This document shows, one piece after another, positions 9,282 through 17,409 of a DNA stretch of 64,000 bases (positions are counted from its first letter, which is position 1; every line of letters starts with the position of its first letter). This stretch comes from UBA4781 sp963556045 (lineage in GTDB: Bacteria; Chloroflexota; Anaerolineae; Anaerolineales; Anaerolineaceae), in the NCBI GenBank assembly GCA_963556045.3, contig CAUVYA020000002.1, positions 1,116,001 through 1,180,000 of the forward strand. The letters are read 5' to 3'. The notes under the pieces were generated by a model. It worked only from the letters and a program-made list of their open reading frames with translations, made no database searches and had not been told where the DNA came from. The translations under genes were made by a program, and so were the position numbers.

Positions 9282-10666
9282 TTTGTTTGAAGAGCCTCAA
9301 GTTGTTGTTGTGCTGTTGCAATGATTTCTTCGATCGTACTGGTCTGATTCAATACAGCCAGAGTCGCATCCCGGAAGATCGGTCCTATCTCAAGTATAAG
9401 GTCATTTTCTGGAAATGTATGTGCGGCAATCAAGATATTACTGATCTGATTTAAAGATCCATCCTCTTCATATAAAGAAAGACTATTCGGCATCACAGGA
9501 AGATATCCGGCTGCCTGGCTATAATCTGCCAGAAAAGCAGGGTCGCTTAGGTACTCAATGAATTGTGGACCAATTTCAGGGATGCCTGTATCAATATTCA
9601 CGATTGACCAGACCCAGCCTGTTGCCGACACATACGGCTCATTTCCCAGCGAAGGAAGCTGGAAGATCTTCAGCTCTTCCACATCGCTCTTCAACGCCTT
9701 TGATGCCCAGTTAATAACCCACTGAGATTCCCCAGACACGAAGGTGTTCCAGACATCCTCACTGGTGTTCAGTGAACTAAAACCCGATAAAAAAGTCTTG
9801 CTTCGTAGATTTTGATCAAATACCGCCAGAACAGTCTGCATACTCTCTTCATCAATCACTGCATGACCCTGCTCATCAGCCAGAATGCCACCTGATGATA
9901 GATATTGAGATACAAATAAACGTGCCTGTGGATAATTGGCTGCAAAATAGAGCGGAGCATTGTGAGATCGAAGATCATCCCACGTTATCAATTCGGATGG
10001 TGTAATTTCTGTAGACATAATCCCCACCAGAGCATCTCCGACAAAGGGAAATCCAAATAGAATACCATCCTGGCTGGATATCTCATAAGCATAGGAATAG
10101 AAATCTTTAGGATCACTGGTTTGGATGAACTCTTGTACTGGCAAGATCAATTGTTGATCAGCCGCCTCTTGCATATCTGTTTGCGAAAGCAACACAATTT
10201 GTGGTAATGCAGCGGAAGCAGCCTGCTGCGTGTTTTTTAGACTATCAAGAATGCCGCTTGTCCCATTCGATGCTTTAACTCTCACTGTTACCACCGTGCC
10301 GGGATTCTGCCGTTCAAAATCCTCAATACGTTGCTGCAGGATAAGAGATGCTTCAGAATCAGTTAAGGTGGAAAATTCTTCAGGGATCCAAATCAACAAT
10401 TCGCTTTGGTCTACTGTGAAAGGCTGTGTTTCTTGAGTTGTGGGTTGGGGAGTAGGACTATTTTCGGTCGCAGCAGCTTGTGTAGTTGCTGTAACAGAAG
10501 TGCCTTCTTCGTTTATGGGTTCTGCTGCCTGTGCATTACGGGTGGGAAACACAGCATCCAGAATGTTCTCACCACTGCAGCCAGCCAGCATGGCGATCGC
10601 AAGGAATAATATCGCAACAAATATTCGAACCCACGTCTGATCAAAGTAGGTACTTTTTCTATTCAT
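9278..10666 (-). CDS. Extracellular solute-binding lipoprotein (ABC sugar-type)
   Basis: 462 residues. The N-terminal signal ends in the lipobox LAGC. A Thr/Gln/Pro-rich linker follows (to about residue 85), then a periplasmic-binding fold typical of family 1 solute-binding proteins (LIWIPEEFS, RIEDFERQNPGTVVTVRV, SATGWVWSIVN). No ABC permease or ATPase genes are adjacent, which is unusual; only a small two-helix membrane protein is coupled downstream. It could work with a distant permease or be a sensor. The ligand cannot be predicted. Confidence 0.78.
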   Translation of the reverse strand: MNRKSTYFDQTWVRIFVAILFLAIAMLAGCSGENILDAVFPTRNAQAAEPINEEGTSVTATTQAAATENSPTPQPTTQETQPFTVDQSELLIWIPEEFSTLTDSEASLILQQRIEDFERQNPGTVVTVRVKASNGTSGILDSLKNTQQAASAALPQIVLLSQTDMQEAADQQLILPVQEFIQTSDPKDFYSYAYEISSQDGILFGFPFVGDALVGIMSTEITPSELITWDDLRSHNAPLYFAANYPQARLFVSQYLSSGGILADEQGHAVIDEESMQTVLAVFDQNLRSKTFLSGFSSLNTSEDVWNTFVSGESQWVINWASKALKSDVEELKIFQLPSLGNEPYVSATGWVWSIVNIDTGIPEIGPQFIEYLSDPAFLADYSQAAGYLPVMPNSLSLYEEDGSLNQISNILIAAHTFPENDLILEIGPIFRDATLAVLNQTSTIEEIIATAQQQLEALQTK

Positions 10667-10800
10667 ACAATTGAAATCCTATTGTAACAGCATTATTTCG
10701 CATCTTTTGAGGCTTCAAAGAAGCCGCTTCCGTACAAAGCAAGGCATTATAACCCATAAATCTGTGTGAAAAACACTTTGATTATTATTAATATCTATGT

Positions 10801-11763
10801 CTAATTTCGCTGGATATCATCACGCACCTGCCTTACAGCCATATACAGTTGTTCTGCCTTTAATTCTTTGATGGTCAGGCAGGGTGCCTCAAGCCTGTTT
10901 GCCAGTTCATAAGCCAGTCCCTGGTCATAACTTTCTGCTTCCATATTGATCACCACGCTGTGTATATCTTCGTGCGCTAATTTTTCTGCTGCCTGATATG
11001 CTTCTTCAAGTGGTGCATAGGCGCCCATGGCTACATTTCCCGCGCCATCGGTCATTACCATTAATATCGGCTTCACATCCGGATGTATCATTAATTCACG
11101 TTTGATAACTTCGTAAGCCAGTGTCAACCCGGCAGAAAGGGGTGTTTTACCACCCACAGGAATATTTTTTAAAGCTCGCTGTGCCAATTGAATGGAGTTG
11201 GTAGGCGGTAAGATCAAGGTAGCACGATCTTTTTGAAAAACGATCAGCCCCACTTTATCACGCCTTTGATAGGCATCGGTAAGCAGAGAGACAATAGCGC
11301 CCTTGGTTGCACTCATCCGTTCTGCAACCGCCATTGACCAGGAGGCATCAACCAGGAAAAGGATCAAATTCGCAGCCCGGCGCACCCGCACTTTCTTCAT
11401 GAAATCATCCTTGTGCACATGCAGTGCCAGACCATCGCCTTCATCAGCACGAGACTTCTGGAATGGGGCTGCGGCGCGTAAGGTTGCATCAAAAGCGATA
11501 TCGCTGAGATCCCCATTTGCTGGTTTTGATTGTATGTAACGCCCGCGCCGCAGGGATGTCTGGGTGCGCGAACGCCTGCCGCCATAGCGGCGGACTAATT
11601 TATCCAGCGGTGTATCGAGTCGGCGGGGAGTAAAAGATTCCCCGACCCGAATGCGCTGACCGCCTTCCCACCAGTTGGCATTATATTGGTCAAAAACTTT
11701 TTGGGGAGGAACATTCGTCTCGCTGCCATCTGAGACCGGTTCTGCCATCTCCTCCCCATTCAC
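10801..11763 (-). CDS. VWA domain protein, ChlD/BchD-type chelatase subunit (C-terminal part only)
   Basis: 320 residues. A VWA domain fills the C-terminal two thirds, with the MIDAS motif DASWS, a Thr-containing loop (GGKTPLSAGL) and MVMTDGAGN. An Arg-rich segment sits near residues 50-75 (RRYGGRRSRTQTSLRRGR). It lacks the AAA domain of full-length BchD. The start overlaps the upstream ChlI-like ATPase by 4 bases, so the pair probably forms one AAA/VWA complex. No large chelatase subunit (ChlH/CobN) lies nearby, so a role in cobalamin or other metal insertion is only a family-based guess. Confidence 0.78.
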   Translation of the reverse strand: MNGEEMAEPVSDGSETNVPPQKVFDQYNANWWEGGQRIRVGESFTPRRLDTPLDKLVRRYGGRRSRTQTSLRRGRYIQSKPANGDLSDIAFDATLRAAAPFQKSRADEGDGLALHVHKDDFMKKVRVRRAANLILFLVDASWSMAVAERMSATKGAIVSLLTDAYQRRDKVGLIVFQKDRATLILPPTNSIQLAQRALKNIPVGGKTPLSAGLTLAYEVIKRELMIHPDVKPILMVMTDGAGNVAMGAYAPLEEAYQAAEKLAHEDIHSVVINMEAESYDQGLAYELANRLEAPCLTIKELKAEQLYMAVRQVRDDIQRN

Positions 11764-12863
11764 ACTTTTTTTGGGGGGGTCTCCCTTTTTTCTGAAGAAG
11801 AACCTGCATCATCTTCATTTTCGCCTGGTTCTTTATACCCAACCAGTTTTTCGATCTTTTCATGAAGGTCATCAGCATCCATCTCACTCATCTGCATCGG
11901 TCCACCCTTCATACGATGCAGTAGAGCCAGCTCTGCTACCAGGGCAATATCCATTTCATTGATCTGGGTACGCCCTTCAAACGCAGCCTGCGCGCGGGCA
12001 GCTTTTAAGATGACCAGATCTGCTCGATGCCCCTCTACGTTCATAGAGGATGTAAGACTGGCAATCGCAAGCAGATCACGACTGCTATATGTAACTTCAT
12101 CAACCAGATTGCGTGCATCATCAATTTTCTTGGATAGTTCTTCTTCTTTTTCCATCCAATCCTGACGGAATTTCTCTGCATCCTGTTCAAATGCCAGGTG
12201 CCGTTCCATGATCGCAACCCTCTCACGCGATGAACGTATCCCATGGATCTCAACCGATAAACCGAATCGGTCTAGCAATTGTGGACGCAGTTCCCCTTCT
12301 TCAGGATTCATAGTTCCAACAAGGATAAAACGTGCCGGGTGGGTAAAGGAGATGCCCTCACGTTCCACAATGTTCATTCCCATGGCAGCGGAATCCAGCA
12401 GGATGTCCACAACATGATCATCCAGCAGGTTCACTTCATCGATATACAAAAGACCACGATTCGCTGAAGCCAGAATACCGGGTTCAAAATGACGCTCCCC
12501 CTTTTGAATGGCTTTTTCGATATCCAGTGTTCCCACCACGCGGTCTTCCGTTGCTGAAACCGGCAGATCAATAAAGGGAGTTCGAACGATGCGAGTGGGT
12601 AATTGCTCGCCATTCTCATACCGTTCACGACACTCGGTGCACCAGGTATCGGGTTTTTTCGGATCGCAGGCAAAACGACAATCACTGACGATCTGCACCT
12701 GTGGCAGCAGAGCTGCCAGAGCCCGCGCGGCAGTGGATTTTGCGGTTCCGCGTTCCCCTCTGATCAACACTCCGCCAATGCGGGTGTCAACGGCATTCAA
12801 GATCAGGGCACGCTTCATGCGCTCTTGTCCAACAATGGCTGTGAATGGATAGATTACTCTCAT
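11760..12863 (-). CDS. Magnesium/cobalt chelatase-type AAA ATPase (ChlI/BchI family)
   Basis: About 367 residues from ATG 12863, where the conserved sequence begins (MRVIYPFTAIVGQERMK). An upstream ATG at 12923 would add 20 unconserved residues. Walker A is GERGTAKST, Walker B LLYIDEVNLLDD, and the sensor region LVGTMNPEEGELRPQLLDRF matches the family. A four-cysteine insert (CRFACDPKKPDTWCTEC) follows Walker A, as in many ChlI-like proteins. It is coupled to the VWA partner. Function as part of a metal chelatase or as a MoxR-like chaperone is not resolved. Confidence 0.85.
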   Translation of the reverse strand: MRVIYPFTAIVGQERMKRALILNAVDTRIGGVLIRGERGTAKSTAARALAALLPQVQIVSDCRFACDPKKPDTWCTECRERYENGEQLPTRIVRTPFIDLPVSATEDRVVGTLDIEKAIQKGERHFEPGILASANRGLLYIDEVNLLDDHVVDILLDSAAMGMNIVEREGISFTHPARFILVGTMNPEEGELRPQLLDRFGLSVEIHGIRSSRERVAIMERHLAFEQDAEKFRQDWMEKEEELSKKIDDARNLVDEVTYSSRDLLAIASLTSSMNVEGHRADLVILKAARAQAAFEGRTQINEMDIALVAELALLHRMKGGPMQMSEMDADDLHEKIEKLVGYKEPGENEDDAGSSSEKRETPPKKV

Positions 12864-12949
12864 ATGTATATATACCTCGACCAGTAAGTTTACCATCTGA
12901 CAATACATAGAACAATGAAACAAGTATCAGATATTTATTTGATTCAAAT

Positions 12950-12978
12950 GAAAAAACCCGGTTATCCCGGGTTTTTTA
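12950..12978 (-). terminator. Rho-independent terminator
   Basis: AAAAAACCCGG / CCGGGTTTTTT hairpin with a short loop between the chelatase start and the stop of the lipoprotein gene. On the minus strand it ends transcription of the lipoprotein gene; symmetry would let it work both ways. Confidence 0.85.
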
Positions 12979-12981
12979 AAT

Positions 12982-13746
12982 TTACCAATCGTATTTCGGA
13001 CACCATAATGTGACCGGATCAGGTGTTGACCCGTCCCAACATAGATCTGGCTGGGTTTTCCGGAACAGGATCTCCCCACTCCACAACACCGACCCATTGA
13101 CATCACTGGCTTCAATGAGATATGTGACACCCCACAAAGGGGGATTCACCACATAATTATGATACAGATGGGCATATCCCACATTGGATGTTGATATGGA
13201 AGGGATCAATTCAACTTCGTAAAAACTCTGGTTATTGTGGACCTGCTTTACCTGCACTTTGCCACCGGCTGCAAGGGTGGAAGATAATTCAAATACCAGG
13301 GTGCAGTATTCTCCGGGAATATGCAAGACATTCACCCCATCCTCCACCATTCCGGGGCGCCCAGTTGCCGGCATACCATATCTGCCGAAATCCACATCAC
13401 CGGGTGCGGTTGATCCGAGCGGCATGCACCAACCGCTCAAACCGTTCAGCATTTCTCCATTCCCAAGATAGGTATCTGCCGCGGAAACCACGAAAGCGGA
13501 TGGCGTGGCAGCACCCGGCTCGTTAAGAGCTGCCGTCTGTGTTGCCGCTGGAGTAGTAAGCGGGGTGATGGTAGCCGCCGCCGGTGTGGCAGTCACCACA
13601 CGCTCAACGATCTCGGTTACCACTATCGTCTGGGGCACCAGCACGGTTGCCTCAACGATCTGCGGTTCGGGTGTGGTGCAGGCTGCGAGCACAATTATCC
13701 CTGTAATGATAAAAAATGACGGTATTCTTTTCACACTTCGGAGCAT
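12982..13746 (-). CDS. Predicted lipoprotein with Thr/Ala/Pro-rich linker, unknown function
   Basis: 254 residues from ATG 13746 with GGAGG five bases upstream; the longer in-frame start at 13758 lacks a site. The lipobox VLAAC gives a lipidated Cys near residue 23. A low-complexity Thr/Val/Pro linker reaches about residue 90, followed by a compact domain with six cysteines (among them SGWCMP, GEYCTL, LCWDGS, LWCPKYDW). It is divergent from the ubiquitin-like operon. Family not recognised; probably displayed on the cell surface. Confidence 0.7.
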   Translation of the reverse strand: MLRSVKRIPSFFIITGIIVLAACTTPEPQIVEATVLVPQTIVVTEIVERVVTATPAAATITPLTTPAATQTAALNEPGAATPSAFVVSAADTYLGNGEMLNGLSGWCMPLGSTAPGDVDFGRYGMPATGRPGMVEDGVNVLHIPGEYCTLVFELSSTLAAGGKVQVKQVHNNQSFYEVELIPSISTSNVGYAHLYHNYVVNPPLWGVTYLIEASDVNGSVLWSGEILFRKTQPDLCWDGSTPDPVTLWCPKYDW

Positions 13747-13781
13747 GAAAACCTCCACAATATGGTTATCTCAACTGGTAC

Positions 13782-13810
13782 ATTATACCGCGCCTGTATT
13801 TTCATGGTAA
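13782..13810 (-). promoter_or_regulatory. Promoter for the minus-strand lipoprotein gene
   Basis: -10 TATAAT (13782-13787) and -35 TTACCA (13805-13810, four of six consensus bases) with 17-base spacing, read on the minus strand. GGTA-N5-TACC overlaps the -10 and resembles the GTGGTA/TACCAC half-sites across the divergent gap, so co-regulation by the GntR-E1 protein is possible. Confidence 0.55.
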
Positions 13811-13945
13811 TTCGGCACATTTCGTTCTGACAAACTGGTTGTTTCCCATGATTTATACTCAGGCAACCACGAACGTCTGATACAAATTTATTGAAAACAT
13901 CTATTCAGGTTCCATGCCGAATAACCTGTCTCCCGGTCATTCCTA

Positions 13946-13974
13946 TTGACATATGAAAAAAAAGCACCTATACT
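13946..13974 (+). promoter_or_regulatory. Strong sigma-70-type promoter of the ubiquitin-like operon
   Basis: TTGACA (13946-13951), 17-base spacer, TATACT (13969-13974). Transcription would start near 13981. That places any upstream start (an in-frame ATG at 13953) inside the promoter and fixes ATG 14019 as the real start of the first gene. Confidence 0.78.
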
Positions 13975-13975
13975 A

Positions 13976-14003
13976 TGGTACAGTGGTACGACCAATATAC
14001 CAC
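13976..14003. promoter_or_regulatory. Candidate operator for the GntR-E1 fusion protein
   Basis: Two nested symmetric elements lie between the -10 and the start codon. One is TGGT-ACG-ACCA (13984-13994), which fits the TGGTnnnACCA core known for FadR-type GntR proteins. The other is GTGGTA-N9-TACCAC (13983-13988 and 13998-14003). A direct TGGTAC copy starts at 13976. The first gene encodes a FadR-type winged helix, so autoregulation is the simplest reading. Confidence 0.6.
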
Positions 14004-14018
14004 AATATAGAGGTGTTT

Positions 14019-15656
14019 ATGGATACGATCTCTCGACCCCCTTTATCAGAAATTGTAGCAGGAAAATTAGCCGGAATGATCCTCGATGGAGTCTATAAAA
14101 GTGGGTACCAGCTCCCTGCAGAACGAGACCTGGTTAAACAATTCGGGGTAAGCCGCACCACATTGCGTGAAGCGTTAAAAATTTTAGAGGACAGCGCCAT
14201 CATTGAAGTGAAGCACGGCGTCGGCTCATTCATCGCGCAGCTTGATGAGGAAAGTCTGCTCAAGGCACATGAGATCGCCGACCGAGCGGATACTCAAAAG
14301 ATTGAATTAGAATTCTCTCCCCCCGAGGAAATACCCGACGGACCAAAACGCCTGCCGGTGAACCCGGAAAAACCGCTCATCATACCCAACCTGCAAAAAG
14401 ACAGATTGGGAACATTTTCGTTTATTTCCTGGTGGGAACGGGAAAAGGTGGAAAATGCCCATGTGATGGTTGTAGGAGCCGGCGCACTTGGAAATGAAGT
14501 TATTAAAAATCTGGTATTAATGGGGATCGGATATATTTATATCGTTGATTTCGATACCATCGAAATGGCAAACCTATCGCGATCGGTTCTTTTTCGCGAG
14601 AGTGATACCGGCAGAAAAAAGGCAGAAGTCGCTGCCGCACGTGCCAAAGAGATCAACCCCAACGTGCATGTTCAATATATCCACGGAGACGTGACCACCG
14701 AGGTTGGATTGGGTATTTTCCGCCGTATGGATGTCATCATCGGCTGTCTCGATAACCGTGAGGCGCGTCTTGCGATCAACCGCTTTGCGTATTGGATCAA
14801 CCGCCCCTGGGTAGATGGAGCCATTCAGGAATTTTTCGGTCTGGCACGAGTTTTCGTGCCCGGTGAAGGCGCCTGCTTTGAATGCACCCTCACCGAGCAA
14901 GCGCGCCGTGACCTTTCCATTCGCTATTCCTGCCCTCTGCTGGCTCGTGAAAATGTACTGCTGGGGAAAGTACCTACCACGCCTACCATCGCATCCATCA
15001 TTGGAGCCATCCAATCTCAGGAAGCATTAAAGATCATCCACGGCAAACCGGTCGAAGCAGGCAAAGTCATCCACTTTAACGGAATGACCAATGAAATGCA
15101 CAAGACCAGCTACACACCGGTGGAAGATTGTGAAAGCCACTGGACCTACGGCAAGATCACCGAATTGCCGCTGCGAACAGATACCACCACGCTTGAGGAT
15201 ATGTTAACGATCATCCGCCGCGACCTGGGTCCGCAGGCTGTTTTGGAACTCGATCAAGAGATCATCCTTTCGTTATATTGCCGTAACTGCCAGACGCGTG
15301 AAGACATTCTACAGCCCATCTCTCTGGTAGGCTTTGGCAGAGCTCACTGTCCTTCCTGTGGGATGCTGCGTGAAACTGAGATGACCCATATGATCACCGG
15401 AGAAGAACCTTTCTTGAACCGCACGCTGTCAAGCCTGGGTATTCCGAAATTACATATCCTGCGAGCGTACAACGCCGAACAATATGCCTTCTACGAATTG
15501 ACCGCCGATCTGGAAAGCGCTCTGCATTTCAACCACTTTCAGAAACCAATGATCAAACTGGGTGATATGCAGCCTATCAAGATCAAACCTGCTCAAGATG
15601 ACAAACCGCTCATCAAACTACATGAACAAAAGATCAAGATCGATCCAAAGAAGTAA
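14019..15656 (+). CDS. FadR/GntR winged-helix fused to a ThiF/E1-like ubiquitin-activating enzyme
   Basis: 545 residues from ATG 14019 (AGAGGTG upstream). Residues about 8-75 are a FadR-type winged helix (LPAERDLVKQFGVSRTTLRE and an HGVGSFI wing). Residues about 135-365 are an E1 adenylation domain: ATP-binding GAGALG (153-158), the IVDFDTIE acidic strand, NLSR (185-188), R193, K200 and GCLDN (242-246). Two cysteines at 286 and 289 (CFEC), C305 in RYSCPLL, and PTTPTIASIIGAIQSQEALK (319-338) follow. C305 is my candidate for the thioester cysteine. A later zinc-ribbon-like pair of CxxC motifs (421/424, 444/447) and a C-terminal region of unknown fold complete it. It would adenylate the UBL encoded downstream and pass it to the E2. 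A MoeB/ThiF sulfur-carrier role is unlikely beside E2, JAMM and RING genes. Confidence 0.82.
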   Translation: MDTISRPPLSEIVAGKLAGMILDGVYKSGYQLPAERDLVKQFGVSRTTLREALKILEDSAIIEVKHGVGSFIAQLDEESLLKAHEIADRADTQKIELEFSPPEEIPDGPKRLPVNPEKPLIIPNLQKDRLGTFSFISWWEREKVENAHVMVVGAGALGNEVIKNLVLMGIGYIYIVDFDTIEMANLSRSVLFRESDTGRKKAEVAAARAKEINPNVHVQYIHGDVTTEVGLGIFRRMDVIIGCLDNREARLAINRFAYWINRPWVDGAIQEFFGLARVFVPGEGACFECTLTEQARRDLSIRYSCPLLARENVLLGKVPTTPTIASIIGAIQSQEALKIIHGKPVEAGKVIHFNGMTNEMHKTSYTPVEDCESHWTYGKITELPLRTDTTTLEDMLTIIRRDLGPQAVLELDQEIILSLYCRNCQTREDILQPISLVGFGRAHCPSCGMLRETEMTHMITGEEPFLNRTLSSLGIPKLHILRAYNAEQYAFYELTADLESALHFNHFQKPMIKLGDMQPIKIKPAQDDKPLIKLHEQKIKIDPKK

Positions 15657-15661
15657 TTTTT

Positions 15662-16522
15662 ATGTCTAAACTCAATTTTCTGCAGGCAATGCTGGTGTTT
15701 CTATTAGTCCTGGCTACCGGGATCGGATCAGGGTATCTGGTTCTTTATTATTTCGTTCCAACCTCTCAGATTTCGGAACTGCTGGTGCGCGTCATGATCT
15801 TGCTGGTTATTGGTGTCACAGTCGGTTTGGTGATCCGTTTTGTTCTCGCCGCACGCCTGCTCTTTATGAAATTATTATTTGGCATCCTTGGAAGCCTGCT
15901 CAGTGTTGCCATCCTTGATTACTTATTTCCAGGTGCGTACAGCCTGATCGATAAGGAAATACTGTTTCACAATCCATCTATTAGTGAATATACCCAGATG
16001 GCAAGCCTGCTAGCGCTCACATTATTCACCGGATTGGTGGGGAGGAAGAAAAAGAAGAAAGCGCCCACCGCACAACCAGCCCGCAAATCGGGCATTACGC
16101 TTGCCGAACGTTTTCACATCATGGTTGCCCCTGTTACAAATACCTTCGTTAAATGGCAGAGCAGCCTTTCCTCTCATTCTGGAAGAACAACCGCGAAAAA
16201 AACCTCATCTGTAAAAAAACAGGCACAAAAGATCAAATCTTCACCACCACGTGTTGTTACTTCTCCATCTACCGTGAAGGTGAAATCCAGGAAAGAGCCC
16301 ATTTCTGTCAGGAAGAAGCCGCCAGTAAGGAAGGTGCGCAAGAAAGATGAAAATGTAAAACTGGTAGGTACTGAAGATCATCGCTGCCCGTATTGTCTTG
16401 AAGAGGTCTATAAAAACGACCCGCGCGGGATCGTGATCTGCCCTGATTGTGGAACCTGGCATCATCGTGATTGCTGGGAAATAACCGGATCATGCCAGAT
16501 CGCACATAAACATGAATTATAA
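15662..16522 (+). CDS. Membrane-anchored RING-like (treble-clef) protein, candidate E3 ligase
   Basis: 286 residues. Four hydrophobic helices lie in residues 5-127. A long Lys/Arg/Ser-rich linker (128-235) follows, then a C-terminal binuclear treble-clef. Its ligands run C242, C245, C260, C263, H267 or H268, C271, C278, H282, the cross-brace order of a RING finger and close to the Prok-RING families described by Aravind and colleagues. CPDCGTWHHRDCWE is the diagnostic core. The linker and zinc domain would face the cytoplasm. It starts 5 bases after the E1 stop, inside the conjugation operon. Probable role: bring E2-UBL to membrane-proximal targets. Confidence 0.75.
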   Translation: MSKLNFLQAMLVFLLVLATGIGSGYLVLYYFVPTSQISELLVRVMILLVIGVTVGLVIRFVLAARLLFMKLLFGILGSLLSVAILDYLFPGAYSLIDKEILFHNPSISEYTQMASLLALTLFTGLVGRKKKKKAPTAQPARKSGITLAERFHIMVAPVTNTFVKWQSSLSSHSGRTTAKKTSSVKKQAQKIKSSPPRVVTSPSTVKVKSRKEPISVRKKPPVRKVRKKDENVKLVGTEDHRCPYCLEEVYKNDPRGIVICPDCGTWHHRDCWEITGSCQIAHKHEL

Positions 16523-16543
16523 AAACGATTTCAGGAGGAGTAT

Positions 16544-17395
16544 ATGGCAGATATTTCCGTGACGCTTGTTCTACCCAGTGGTGGGGCACGCAAAGCTGAT
16601 ATGCCCGATGATGTGAAGATCGGGGATTTAATGGCGGAATTGACATCCCTGCTGGGGCTGCCCACAGTTGGACCGGATGGGCGCCCGATGGGATACCGCA
16701 TGGATAGCAAAGCGTTAGGCAGGGAATTAAGGGAATCAGAAACACTGCATGAAGCTGGTGTTCCACAGGATGACCGCTTGATGATCACAACCGATATCAC
16801 TGCTGGTGCTGTTTCCGTCAATTCCAGCCCACGGATGCGGAGATTGAGAAAAGATTTTGAACTTATCCAGGAGATCAATGCTCGCAGCAGCCTGATCGAG
16901 GTAAAAGCGGAACAGAAAAAGGGCAATCTTCCACCCGAGAAATATATTGTCACATTCAAATGCAAGGGGATCACCGGCATTGATTCAAAAGGAAATCCAA
17001 AATTTGGGAACAAACATGAGGTTGAGATCTACCTGCACAACCAGTATCCACAGCGCTGGCCGGGCATGAAATGGTTAACCCCCATCTGGCATCCCAATAT
17101 CAACCACGCCAACGGCAGCGTTTGTATTGATGCCGCCTGGTGGTCTGCCAGCCGGTCGCTCGACCGTCTGGTGATCATGCTGGGTGAAATGGTGCAGTAC
17201 AAGAATTATCACGACGATCCCAAAAAGCCACCCTTCCCCTGGGATATGGAAGCGGCGAAATGGTGCCAGACCTATCGAAAATCACACGCCAACGCTTTCC
17301 CGGTAGATCAACGCGAATTACTACGTCCTGAACGTGTCAAGATTACGAAAACAAAAGCAATTGTTAAACCAAAACCAAAGATCAAATTGAAATAG
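16544..17395 (+). CDS. YukD-like ubiquitin-like domain fused to an E2 conjugating enzyme
   Basis: 283 residues. Residues 1-88 are a YukD/EsaB-type ubiquitin-like domain ending in TAG. Residues about 95-260 are a UBC fold with W-HPNI (H163, P164, N165) and the active-site cysteine C174 in GSVCIDAAWW, the spacing expected of E2 enzymes. A Lys/Pro-rich tail ends the protein. GGAGG precedes the ATG. The fused UBL is 64/88 identical by hand count to the free UBL encoded next, and both end on the same G88. The E2 would accept UBL from the E1 on C174; the fused UBL may act in cis or be released. Confidence 0.84.
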   Translation: MADISVTLVLPSGGARKADMPDDVKIGDLMAELTSLLGLPTVGPDGRPMGYRMDSKALGRELRESETLHEAGVPQDDRLMITTDITAGAVSVNSSPRMRRLRKDFELIQEINARSSLIEVKAEQKKGNLPPEKYIVTFKCKGITGIDSKGNPKFGNKHEVEIYLHNQYPQRWPGMKWLTPIWHPNINHANGSVCIDAAWWSASRSLDRLVIMLGEMVQYKNYHDDPKKPPFPWDMEAAKWCQTYRKSHANAFPVDQRELLRPERVKITKTKAIVKPKPKIKLK

Positions 17396-17409
17396 ATAAG
17401 GAGAAAACC

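Noticed and set aside
10801..12863. Dedicated bacteriochlorophyll magnesium chelatase
   Set aside because: No photosynthesis genes and no large H subunit in the window; only the AAA and VWA parts are present.
13953..14018. Longer N terminus for the GntR-E1 protein starting at ATG 13953
   Set aside because: It overlaps the -35, spacer and -10 of a strong promoter, and ATG 14019 has a proper ribosome site and starts the FadR-type sequence.
14019..15656. E1-like protein as a MoeB/ThiF sulfur-transfer enzyme
   Set aside because: No molybdopterin or thiamine genes nearby and a UBL-E2 plus JAMM follow; the sequence also carries an E2-type partner set.
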